Origin: Panorpa germanica | Taxonomy: Eukaryota > Arthropoda > Insecta > Mecoptera > Panorpidae | Assembly (NCBI GenBank): GCA_963678705.1 | Contig: OY783204.1 | Coordinates: forward strand, 1,674,001 to 1,738,000 | Reading direction: 5' to 3' | Length of the DNA: 64,000 bases | In this document: piece after piece, positions 10,613 through 21,160 of the stretch | How positions within the stretch are numbered: position 1 is the stretch's first letter | Layout of the letters: every line of letters begins with the position of its first letter | Translations under genes and position numbers: made by a program | Notes under the pieces: generated by a model | The model's input: only the letters and a program-made list of their open reading frames with translations | What the model was told of the DNA's origin: nothing | Database searches by the model: none

Positions 10613-11868
10613 CTAATATTAAAGAAATTAATTTTAATCAATACAATGAAATTAATAGTAATATATGAACATGAATAAATAATTTTTTCATTAGAACAAA
10701 TGTATCAATAAAATATGTAATAAAAAAATCAATCACGGAAACCGATGTTTGAGAAAAAGTTTAATAAATCGATGGAAATAAATAAGTAATATATAAATTA
10801 CACTTAAGACATGCAAAGTAATTGCTTATTCACTCAAAAAAATATTAATGTAAATGTGTCAAATACGAAATAATTAATAAATGATAATTATAAAGGAATT
10901 AAATTGAAAAAGAATTTTTTAATTCTACAAAATAAGAAATTTCTGCGACATTCACACACAAAATTTTCGATAATTAAAAAAAAAATATTGAAATATTGCA
11001 ATTAATTACTTCGAAATTAATTATGATAGAGAAAAATACTTACGTTGTATTCAGTTTTAAATTCAAAATTTTGAGGTTATGTGTTATTGCATGAAATGCG
11101 CGCATAAAACGTTTATTTGTTTGAAGAAAACACGAGGGAATTCACGTCTCGATGGCTGGACACTGCTCACGTGTTTACGCACACTAACTCCCAACTTACG
11201 TGAAATTTAACCATCGACGCATACATACGCGCTGTAGTTGCGCTGACTTCTCGGCAAGCTTATTTTCACTGCCATACACACACTGACACCGTATCTCAAA
11301 ATGAGTCTGTATGGTATACACAGTCGGCCTTTGTCATCCAACTGCTGTTATGTATATACGCACACCGCTGCATTGTGTATGCTATACTGCTATACTATCA
11401 CGTATATACATATACACGTAATACACCAACGCTGCAATTTTTTTTAAATCTATAATTAATATATAATATGACACACATACACATAATAAATATATACAGA
11501 TATACGCGACACAAGTTTTTAATTTTTGTGGTATTTCAACAAACGTTTTTATTTATAAAAATAAATACGAAAACGAAATTTATTGAAAGTAAATACTAAT
11601 AATAATTTTTTTACACTTAATATAATATTAATTGTTTTACACTTAAAAATTTGATTATATCATTCATGTAGTAAAGACATAGCACATAATTTATTATCAT
11701 AATCAAATAATACGCATTTATTTTTTATAAGTTCTGCTGATTGTATCTCACTAGATTCAGACACTGGTAACGAAAACAATAAATTTATTACTTATTGCTA
11801 GTGCAAAAAGGTTATGGAACAACTAACGTAATATTTAGTGCGCAGGCGTTCTAGAAAATTTATCACAT
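10613..11868 (-). promoter_or_regulatory. first intron, non-coding exon and upstream region of the DUF4806-type gene
   Basis: A strong minus-strand donor GTAAGT at 11043-11038 follows the block ending in CTGAATACAAC, so a 5' untranslated exon probably ends at 11044 and is joined to the ATG exon at 10612 by a 431-base intron. Upstream, 11090-11450 is less AT-rich than its surroundings, with alternating CGCACAC/GTATAC words, and is the likely promoter area. No TATA box can be picked with confidence. From 11500 to 11868 the sequence is plain AT-rich. Confidence 0.35.
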
Positions 11869-12003
11869 CATCGGCCAAGGAATGGCTGATGATTGCATGT
11901 CAATATTATAGGCATAGTACGGCGTCGATGGTTTACCAACCCTCGGCCGTTACAAAGCACCGATGCTTGGCCAAGCATCAGCAGCCATACCTTGGCCGAT
12001 CAA
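11869..12003. repeat. foldback element with ATCGGCCAAGG ends
   Basis: ATCGGCCAAGG at 11870-11880 is mirrored by CCTTGGCCGAT at about 11991-12001. Between them are further GATGCTTGGCCAAGCATC-type self-complementary words. The segment is GC-rich in AT-rich surroundings. No target duplication was identified. Confidence 0.5.
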
Positions 12004-12872
12004 TGGTTTTTTTTTTTAGCATCGGCGACTTCGTATGGGCTACACAAATGAAAATAAATTTCAATCAGTGGTCATTTTTAGTTTTGTTGAGTATATATAA
12101 ATTTTGTAAAACCGTTGGAGAGTTGTTGGACATTGGACATTGGACAGGATGTCTCTGGTATATACTGCCTTTTCATTCTCCTTTTCGCTGTGTTCCTTGT
12201 CTCTGCTACCGCTTATAGCATATTTATATAAGTATTTATTTAAGTATACATTTAATGTTCTTACTGTTACTGCTTTATTGTTTTCTAAAAATATCTGAAT
12301 GATCTGATCTGAAATGAATTTCTGTTTCAATAAATAAAAAATTAATTTTGATTAACTGTGTAAGGTAACTTACGGCTTTTTGGCAATGTCAAAATTCTTC
12401 CATTATATTTGTTTAACCTTTTTACTTTTTGCGGTTCATTTTCCCATATTGGAGGAGTGTGCAATGTTAGCCATATACCTCTAGATGAAGTTTCTCTGTG
12501 TTTTCGCAACACTAGATATGTTATGTGTAAAGGCTTGGTAGTGTTTTCCCTGAAAGCAAATTTGGTCGTATTTTATATTGTTATACATATAACAATATTT
12601 AAGGTTACTTTATATGTTGTATTATGCTTACTTTGTTATTGTCGTATATTTCGATAATTATTATGCATTTTGTGCCAATGAAGGATTACCTTATTTCTTT
12701 TGGATGTTGTCTGGTGATAGTTGGGAGGACACTAGAGATATCAGACTCTGGGCTTCTTTGCATCACTGTGGCTCAAATTGACATACACAATGGTTGCTCT
12801 AAAATGATAAAGAGAAAATTTAAAGGAACGACAAATTAGGTTTTTTTTTTCGGGATTCCGGATTTTTCAAGG
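12004..12872. other. unassigned AT-rich stretch with two short repeats
   Basis: Holds the second copy of the 42-base repeat (12360-12401) and, at 12710-12785, a segment (GAGGACACTAGAGATATCAG) that recurs at 18250-18320 beside an RT remnant. No gene is recognised. Confidence 0.4.
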
Positions 12873-13112
12873 ATTCGTTACGTATATGTATAAACGAATC
12901 TACGATTTCATCATCTATGTTTAATAACATAGCCTTCTAACGAATCTCACGAAATTAATTCTATCGTTTGGTTGTTAACTGTCAGATTTCATACTAAGGT
13001 ACATTCTCTCCCCTGTTAATATTAAAATTGGATACATTCTTATCCTAAACAAAATACGTTTTACGTCTTTTAGGAGTTTAAAATCGTATCCATTTTTCTT
13101 CGGTAATTCTAC
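12873..13112. repeat. module C, copy 1
   Basis: About 240 bases (AAGGATTCGTTACGTATATG onward) nearly identical to 18717-18952. The first 40 bases can fold back on themselves (TCGTT... AACGA). In both places it directly precedes module A. Non-coding as far as can be seen. Confidence 0.75.
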
Positions 13113-13143
13113 ATTTGATTTGTTTCTTTTTCTATATAAAGAA

Positions 13144-14395
13144 ACTTTTAGTTGGAATTTCAACTTGTTTAAATAATTTCTTAGGTATTCACGAAATCAC
13201 ATTACAAACCTATCCATACCTTAGTAGCCACTTGTTACCTAAAGTTGTGTTTTACTTTTGTTGTGTTGTTCTGAACCAACTTTCTACCAAAGCGAACACG
13301 TTTAATACTAAAACCACGGTACCTTGTTACCTAAAGTTGTGTTTTACTAATCTGAACCAACTTTCTACCAAAGCGAACACGTTTAATACTAAAACCACGG
13401 TACCTTGTTACCTAAAGTTGTGTTTTACTAATCTGAACCAACTTTCTACCAAAGCGAACACGTTTAATACTAAAACCACGGTACCTTGTTACCTAAAGTT
13501 GTGTTTTACTAATCTGAACCAACTTTCTACCAAAGCGAACACGTTTAATACTAAAACCACGGTACCTTGTTACCTAAAGTTGTGTTTTATTAATACGAAC
13601 CACCTTTCGTTTATTTCGGAAACTTTCCAGCTCTCTACCGAAAATATTAATATCTGTATTTTTATTTCGAGAAATAATAATATTATTTCTAGATTTAATG
13701 GCAATTAATTGATTATTTTCATCTACAATTAGTTCATTATTTTTCCGTAAACGTTTTCTTATTATATCAGCTTCTTGTTGAACGCGTTGCTTTAGATTGG
13801 GACATAATTTAAATGCGACATAAAGTCAAATATAAAAGTATGTAGCAAATTATCTTTCGACACGGCGTCACGGGACTATCCAATTTCTCATCTATTTCTA
13901 ATGTAATTAATCTCCTTTTCAGCAAATATTATGGATTCTCTGGATAGTATAATATATGCCCAAGCACACAAATGCGCTCCGAAATTATTCTCTGATGGAG
14001 TTGAATCAAATGATTTTGACTTTTCATTTTGAGAAGGACCGTCTTCCAAAGGTCTTCTAATATATAAATGTCAATTATTAATAAAATTGTCAAGATATGC
14101 TTTTATAGCGCTCCTAATAAATGTTCTTACATTATCTAAAGAGCCATTTGATTTCCCGAAATAGAATCTATTAACAGGGTCCAATGTTCAAATTTACACA
14201 CAATTGTGTAGAATTCTGTCTGTTGTGAGATTTGGATCTGGATTTGGAAATTGATCGGGGTTTGGGTTTGTTTTCTCGGATTGCGGCTATTGGAGCTATT
14301 TATCTGATGGAATATCCTCAAGTAGATAAACATCCCACCTAAAAATAGATGAGTTCAGATACACATCAAAAACCGCTAATATATGTTAAAATTTT
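13144..14395 (-). pseudogene. module A, copy 2, with four 81 bp units
   Basis: Same broken minus-strand coding pieces as at 3434-4450. This copy lacks the 35-base insertion near the FGKSNGSLDNVRTF piece, so LDPVNRFYFGKSNGSLD reads through. It differs from the others mainly in the number of 81 bp units. Confidence 0.55.
13272..13595. repeat. 81 bp minisatellite, four units
   Basis: Four near-identical 81-base units from CTGAACCAACTTTCTACCAA to TTGTGTTTTACTAAT. Because 81 is divisible by three, the plus strand stays open across all units, but that frame has no other support. The other module A copies have one unit (3563) and three units (18976), so the tract changes length between copies. Confidence 0.9.
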
Positions 14396-14411
14396 ATTTA
14401 TGTTTACCTAT

Positions 14412-15066
14412 ACACTCCCAGGAATAGAATCAAGATGTATTATGGATATTGTTTTGAAATTAATTTCTAGAAGCGTCCAATGCGCATTATTATGATTTAA
14501 AGGAATAATCCATAAATTAAACGTTTTACAATCTTTTTTAACGCGCAATTGTAAACACCCGGCATTTTATAATGTAAATAAAAATGAACTGGAATGTTAA
14601 AATAGTTGATTCACTCTTATACTTAATGGAACATGCGAACAAAAAAGAATCGATTATTATATCATCAGCTAATGAGTTAGATCAGTGCTCCGCAACCTTT
14701 TCTCACCTACGACACACCAACATTTTTCCTAGAATTACGCGGCACACCAAAAGTTAAGATATATAGGTATTAAATTTATACAAAATTTTACAAAAATTTA
14801 TAGTTTTTTATTTAGAAAGGAAGGAATTTAGGAAGTATACAACTAGACACTTCTTGTTTATTAATAATTTTATTACTTATTTGTATATCCATTTCCTTGT
14901 CTTGATCCCATCATCTTGATCCATCTCATTTACTTCTTGATTTAAAATTGAAGTTTCCGTTTAGTTTCTGACAACAGCTTGTTTGTGGAGAAATAATTTT
15001 TGCGTCGGCGAGGCGTTTGACGACGACATCATACTTCCTCTGAAGCTTCTATATTTTGATATTTTC
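14412..15066. repeat. module B copy 3 and module D1
   Basis: Module B (14412-14606) is followed by a segment from TTGATTCACTCTTATACTTA to about 15060 that recurs, with a deletion, at 36258-36575. It contains the words GCGTCGGCGAGGCGTTTGAC and no open frame of note. Confidence 0.65.
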
Positions 15067-15610
15067 TTTTTAATGATAGCCTATTTGAATATGTTGGAAA
15101 TTCTGCACACTTTAATAGTTGTAAACGGAAATCAAATTCTCTTTTAAATCTATTTAATCTCTAATGCAATTTATTATTGTAGAATGTATGCTTTATGGTC
15201 TTAAACCAACTGTCAACTAGAGCGTTACTATCGAGACTTATGCCGAACCTACTTAACATTACTCCCGTCCACAATGGGGCGTAAGTCATTCTGTCTTCTA
15301 TTAAGAAATTAATAAATTTCTGATTATAAAACTTATTATCATCTGAATTATTTAGTTCAGAATTTAAACTATTTTCAGAAATGCATTGTTCTTCTTTTTT
15401 CTTAAAATATGTATAAAAAGGGAAGCTATTTTTTAATAGTGTTTTATATTGTTTTATATCACATGTACTGTCAGTAAATTCAGGTTTATCTTCTTCACTA
15501 TTATCATCTTGTTCATCATTAATATCATTTGTTAAAAATATTATTTTATTAACTGCTGCCTTTAATGCTTTATAAGAGTTTTTACACGTGGCCGTATTGT
15601 ACTTACTCAT
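15067..15610 (-). pseudogene. transposase exon carrying the DSNALV-SWFKTIKH motif
   Basis: A 149-codon minus-strand frame starting at ATG 15610. Residues 1-75 are Asn/Asp/Glu-rich linker. The C-terminal part reads NFLIEDRMTYAPLWTGVMLS, then GISLDSNALVDSWFKTIKHT. 'N..VE.WF...K' with a preceding '..PLW.G' is a pattern I associate with unnamed DNA-transposon proteins abundant in aphids and other insects, where E is catalytic. Here that position is Asp. The frame ends in NNKLH and a stop at 15161 on the border of an AT-rich stretch. Homologous pieces occur in every unit of the 400 bp array and at 37115-37310. Upstream exons are not seen. Confidence 0.5.
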
Positions 15611-16590
15611 ACATAAAATAGTACAGTGTTGAAAATAAAAATCTAACTGTTTGGGATTATGGACCTTATAAAATCTATAAGTTGACTAAGTCTTATCTAT
15701 GACTTGTCGGCGGTTTCCAAATTCTCGAACCACAATGTTGTTCACCTCCTTTCGATAACTTAGTCGGCGCAGTTTGATTGTGAAGGACCTTTTTGCTTTA
15801 ATTGTGTGTATATGCGGATTGTGCTGGTTGCCAATACCGCAATGCACGTTTGATGTATATAAAAAATGAGTCCACGTGAGTTTTTGATTGATTGGTTTTT
15901 ATTTACTTAATAGTCTAGCAGCATGTAACAATGCTAGACACAATGTCTCACGCAATTATGCACTATGTATGCATGACAGTTTCCTCTAATTAGATCTTGT
16001 ACCAAATTTTTCCAAATTTACCAAGAATGGTTGACACCAAAATTAGCATATATTTGTATTGTCAGCACTTAGCCTAGACACATTATTAAAATTTAACTTG
16101 TATTAATAATACACTCTGCTTCAACAATTTATTTTCATTGGATTTTGAAAGATTTTCCTCTTCTGGATTCTCGGTAATTGTCAATAACACCTACCTAACA
16201 CAAGTGATAAAATTAAATAAAGCACAGACATGATAATAAGCAAAAGATTTTTAGATAAGGTTATAGGCCAATATCGTTATTGTACAATGATTGCAAAATT
16301 CAAATTTTACAGATTTTTTCTGTTTTGCATACTTGATTACCTCGGTGATTTCTTTCATAGTCTCTCTTATGTTTTCCTTACTGTATACTGTACCAGGTGT
16401 ATGCATAAGTTTTTTTTAGTTTTTTGGTAAAAAAAATACACGTAATTTTCAAGGGAAATTAATTTTTGTTTTATTCAAAATATTGGCATTGGCTTTCAGG
16501 TAACTTATGAATTTTTATGAAAATGAAATATGATAAAGAAATTACTAACATCAATCCTTCTTAAGTATTGCCAACGCGTTAACAATCCTT
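15611..16590. other. unassigned stretch
   Basis: No gene recognised. 15700-15870 is richer in GC (CTTGTCGGCGGTTTCC) and could be part of an unknown short element. The remainder is AT-rich. Confidence 0.35.
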
Positions 16591-17880
16591 TATCCTGAAA
16601 ACCCTATAAAAGCGTGTGAATCTATTAAGAGTATTAATTCAGAAGTTTGTTATAAAATTGCTGCCTTTCTTAGAAAAATTGACTACTGAAAACCGTGCTC
16701 AAAAAACAATGAGAATATTTTATTTAGCTAATCGCACAAAAAAGTAATGTAATAAACTAAACTGACATTTCTAACGATGCTCTGCAAAGTTATGTTTCTG
16801 TAGCGCAATTTTATAATAAAGAGCATTCACCAGATGTTATAATTTTTATTGAATCTAACGTGACTGTTAATAATAATGCAATAGAATCTATTGATTTATC
16901 AGAATCCCCCATTCAACAAATTCAAGAAACTGTCCAGAAAGTTGAGAATGTTTTTGTAAATGTCAGTACCATTTCAGATGTACTTGCCATTGTCCGATGT
17001 TAAAAATATTGCCTCTTTTTCCAAAATTATCTCAACACCGTTTACCCTTAAATCAGATTTTGTATTACCTATACCGCAAAGTATATGGAAAGAATTAAAT
17101 GACAACAGTAACTCTAATCTCTAATCGTTTGGCTAAGGCATGAACAAATATATTTGCAAACAAATTTGAATTTTTTAACAACTTTTCATTCTTTCATTTA
17201 AGTACAATAGAATTAATCAAAATTTTTCAAATATTTACTTTTATGCAAAAGCAGTTTGTAAATTTTCGGGCTGTGCTAAATATTACTTTAGAGTTAGAGT
17301 TACTTTAGAGTATAAACATTATAAAAACGACAGCAATGTGTTGGTTCATGTTGAACAAAATGGTGTTTTGCATTATAACGAGGATGAATTCCATAGACGA
17401 GGAACAGTACGCAATCGTTTTAAGTAACTTTTAGTTCAGGATAACCCTAAAAGCGTACAATTAGATGAGCTATTTAAAACGCCCCGTTCATCATTACGAG
17501 CTGAAAATACAGGCCACCTTGAACTGCCTACAATTCGTAAAGTCAGTAGTGAGGCCAATACATAAAGCAAGTGAAGAATCAGAATTGTATTGGAATAAAC
17601 GCGAACAATGTAACACTTGGCCAAAAGGCATTTACATCGACATACTTTATGAAACTTGTGTACATATTTTTACAGAGCAACAAATTCGCTTGTTGCCTAA
17701 CCATGCTGGTCCAGTTTATGCATATGGGGATGCAACTGGATCACTTTCCCCTCTTCTCGCTGCTATCTTTACTGGCGCTGTATATCAGCATATTTACCTT
17801 GCGTATGAAACACAACAGTTTTCAAAGAACTCTACCTCCGAATCTATTATATTTTTACATTGTTTTGAATTTAAAATATA
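16590..17880 (+). pseudogene. decayed insect DNA-transposon protein
   Basis: A run of plus-strand coding pieces broken by stops and shifts: NPIKACESIKSINSEVCYKI near 16600, YNKEHSPDVIIFIESNVTVN near 16810, then about 17240-17420 a Cys motif KAVCKFSGCAKYYFRVRVTL with HVEQNGVLHY after it. Next come SSLRAENTGHLELPTIRKVS and, near 17720, GPVYAYGDATGSLSP. The order (C-x-F-x-x-C-x-x-Y-x-F domain, helical linker, then '(L/A)Y.DATGS' where the Asp is likely catalytic) matches unnamed transposon proteins known from aphids. I count at least five disruptions, so it is non-functional. It may belong to the same superfamily as the 15161-15610 exon, but lies on the other strand. Confidence 0.5.
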
Positions 17881-18240
17881 GTTATTTAAAGTATACACTA
17901 TTAACGTGTTAAATATTTTATGAAAATAAAGATGAGAAGTTACTTATTCTATTGTTTGCATATTCGTTAAAATAATTTTTTTTTTGTATAGACCTTTATC
18001 ATTCCTTAGTGCTAATATATGATTGCAAATGTTTATTTTCTATTGTTACATTTTGTATTTAAGTCAATAGTAACAATAATGACGGCTAAGTTTGCATTTG
18101 AACTGTATAATAGCAATTTCGAATATTCTCTATGAGACTGATGACAGCTATGTTTTCATCGTGCTGCTATCTTCACCGACGTGTTACTTATAGAAGATAG
18201 GATCTTAGTAGGGTAAGTCTTTGCTGCGGCTTGAGTGGTG
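17881..18240. other. AT-rich spacer
   Basis: No gene, repeat or element end recognised. Confidence 0.35.
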
Positions 18241-18241
18241 C

Positions 18242-18425
18242 CTTGGTAATAGTTGAGAGGACACTAGAGATATCAGTCTCTTGGCTTCTTTGCATCACTG
18301 TGGCTGAAGTCCACTCCCAGATAACGCCATTCGGATAGAGCGTCGATCGCCTTAATTTTGGATCCCTCGAGGTGCAAGTTGGAAACTACGATCTTGATTT
18401 TCCTAACTTTTCCTAGAGGTATAAG
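18242..18425 (-). pseudogene. non-LTR retrotransposon RT fragment (R2/NeSL-like)
   Basis: Minus strand near 18415-18300 reads KIKIVVSNLHLEGSKIKAID, then ALSEWRYLGVDFSHSDAKKP. The 'I.G..I.......YLGV.F' layout is the region just after the YxDD box in R2-like reverse transcriptases, where the thumb begins. It lacks the catalytic box and both flanks. The adjacent segment 18250-18320 is repeated at 12710-12785, where only the end survives. Confidence 0.5.
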
Positions 18426-18716
18426 TAAGAGGATTCACTGCCACTTTCTTATATGGCTTCTGCCATCTTAGTTTTTGTATTCTAGTCATTTTATGTAAAT
18501 AACTTCTTATGAAACTATTTCTTTGCACTAGAAATAACAAATCCCACAACAAAAAAACCGAACCTTTTGTTTTTTACTGAACAATAGCAACAAATATTTT
18601 TTCACAATTTTAAATCATTTAAATCTGCAAGCGATTTTCGGAACCCGTCCTCACTGCAGCACGATCAAATGACTTCTAGTCTTGTCTGATATCGGTATTG
18701 TAGGGCGCATGGTGTA

Positions 18717-20226
18717 GCAAGGATTCGTTACGTATATGTATAAACGAATCTACGATTTCATCATCTATATTTAATAACATAGCCTTCTAACGAATCTCAC
18801 GAAATTAATTCTATCGTTTGGTTGTTAACTGTCAGATTTCATACTAAGGTACATTCTCTCCCCTGTTAATATTAAAATTGGATACATTCTTATCCTAAAC
18901 AAAATACGTTTTACGTCTTTTATGAGTTTAAAATCGTGTCCATTTTTCTTGTTACCTAAAGTTGTGTTTTACTAATCTGAACCAACTTTCTACCAAAGCG
19001 AACACGTTTAATACTAAAACCACGGTACCTTGTTACCTAAAGTTGTGTTTTACTAATCTGAACCAACTTTCTACCAAAGCGAACACGTTTAATACTAAAA
19101 CCACGGTACCTTGTTACCTAAAGTTGTGTTTTACTAATCTGAACCAACTTTCTACCAAAGCGAACACGTTTAATACTAAAACCACGGTACCTTGTTACCT
19201 AAAGTTGTGTTTTATTAATGCGAACCACCTTTCGTTTATTTCGGAAACTTTCCAGCTCTCTACCGAAAATATTAATATCTGTATTTTTATTTCGAGAAAT
19301 AATATTATTTCTAGATTGAATTACAATTAATTGATTATTTTCATCTACAATTAGTTCATTATTTTTCCGTAAACGTTTTCTTATTATATCAGCTTCTTGT
19401 TGAACGCGTTGCTTTAGATTGGGACATAATTTAAATGCGACATAAAGTCAAATATAAAAGTATGTAGCAAATTATCTTTCGACACGGCGTCACGGGACTA
19501 TCCAATTTCTCATCTATTTCTAATGTAATTAATATCCTTTTCAGCAAATATTATGGATTCTCTGGATAGTATAATATATGCCCAAGCACACAAATACGCT
19601 CCGAAATTATTCTCTGATGGAGTTGAATCAAATGATTTTGACTTTTCATTTTGAGAAGGACCGTCTTCCAAAGGTCTTCTAATATATAAATGTCAATTAT
19701 TAATAAAATTGTCAAGATATGCTTTTATAGCGCTCCTAATAAATGGTTTTACATTATCTAAAGAGCCATTTGATTTCCCGAAATAGAGTCTATTAACAGG
19801 GTCCAATGTTCAAGTTTACACACAATTGTGTAGAATTCTGTCTGTTGTGAGATTTGGATCTGGATTTGGAAATTGATCGGGGTTTGGGTTTGTTTTCTCG
19901 GATTGCGGCTATTGCAGCTATTTATCTGATGGAATATCCTCAAGTAGATAAACATCCCACCTAAAAATAGATGAGTTCAGATACACATCAAAAACCGCTA
20001 ATATATGTAAAATTTTATTTATGTTTACCTATACACTCCCAGGAATAGAATCAAGATGTATTATGGATATTGTTTTGAAATTAATTTCTAGAAGCGTCCA
20101 ATGCGCATTATTATGATTTAAAGGAATAATCCATAAATTAAACGTTTTACAATCTTTTTTAACGCGCAATTGTAAACACCCGGCACTTTATAATGTAAAT
20201 AAAAATGAACTGGAATGTTAAAATAG
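18717..20226 (-). pseudogene. modules C-A-B, copy 3 (three 81 bp units)
   Basis: Module C 18717-18952, module A 18950-20010 and module B 20030-20226, in the same order and orientation as 12873-14606. The 81 bp tract has three units (18976-19218). About 30 bases between C and A present in copy 2 are missing here. The minus-strand coding pieces are broken in the same manner as in the other copies, suggesting they spread after losing function or within a larger duplicated segment. Confidence 0.65.
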
Positions 20227-20373
20227 TTGATTCACTCTTATACTTAATGGAAGTAAAAATTACTTTAAACTTATATTTTGCGTTAAGATCAATTAAACTG
20301 CTAACTTCAAATGTAACCACAAATATTAAATAAATATTATTATATAAATATAATAAATTTGATTTTACCTATA

Positions 20374-20616
20374 AGGGGAAGAGGTGGTACCATCACATCA
20401 GGAGTAAGGGGAAGAGGTGGTACCATCACATCAGCAGTAAGGGGAAGAGGTGGTCCCATCACATCAGCAGTAAGTGGAAGAGGTGGTACCATCACATCAG
20501 CAGTAAGGGTAAGAGGTGGTACCATCACATCAGCAGTAAGGGGAAGAGGTGGTCCCATCACATCAGCAGTAAGGGGAAGAGGTGGTACCATCACATCAGC
20601 AGTAAGGGGAAGAGGT
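20374..20616. repeat. 33 bp minisatellite, about 7.3 units
   Basis: Units of GGGGAAGAGGTGGTACCATC plus 13 more bases, varying at TACC/TCCC and GGGG/GTGG/GGTA positions. 33 is divisible by three, so both strands give periodic peptides (plus: GRGGTITSAVR; minus: VPPLPLTADVM), but no start or flanking coding sequence supports a protein. It sits between module B copy 3 and an RT fragment. Confidence 0.9.
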
Positions 20617-20799
20617 TGCTGAAAATCGCGAAAAACTCATTTCTTTGACCTTGAATAAAAAATTTTCCTTACAGGGGAAAGATGGGGAGTTTTCAAATTT
20701 TGTTTTTAATGATATTTTAAACAATCTTACCGATTTTCAGCTTGGTGGGAATTTATGTAACTTTACTCTTATTTTTTGGTTTAATTTGACCGGGCTAGT

Positions 20800-21160
20800 A
20801 GTTGTCTCTTATGTTTCTAGGTTCAATTCTCGCTATGTTATAAAGTTATTCTCAAAGACACCGTCATGCGGGAGAAAACCTTTTTGGCACGGGCTGAGAA
20901 TGCTGTTCCTAATCAGCCAAGGTGTTAGCCGTGCCGCCAGACAAGCTGTATATAGCTTGTATATTGTCCTAGTGATAGCTATAGGTGTCCAGTTTTCGTT
21001 GTCTTCGGTGGGTCCTTTTTTGTTTTGTGTAGGACAACGCGTTCTCCGCGATCAGAATTTGCGTTACTACTTTGCAGTTTCTGTCTGCTCCCCTGCAGTG
21101 AGAATAGGTCAGTCTATCACTCCCTGGTGTAGAGTTTTCAAAGCGCCGCAGTCTCTTCAG
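20800..21160 (-). pseudogene. R2/NeSL-like reverse transcriptase, N-terminal palm/fingers fragment
   Basis: Minus strand from about 21170 reads FSEEEVLKRLRRFENSTPGS, then DRLTYSH. After a frameshift it continues NENWTPIAITRTIYKLYTAC, LAARLTPWLIRNSILSPCQK and GFLPHDGVFENNFIT. These are RT motifs of the R2/NeSL group: the '.PG.D.LTY..' box, 'NWRPI.L..T.YKL....', and 'LS..QKGF.P..G..EHNF'. It then degenerates toward 20640. The first part is in frame with a gag fragment of another LINE at about 21170, making a chimera. Catalytic boxes are missing. Confidence 0.7.

Noticed and set aside
13115..13708. A 197-residue plus-strand protein with 27-residue repeats.
   Set aside because: It is a by-product of the 81 bp minisatellite length being divisible by three. 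The readable homologous coding pieces of module A are on the other strand.
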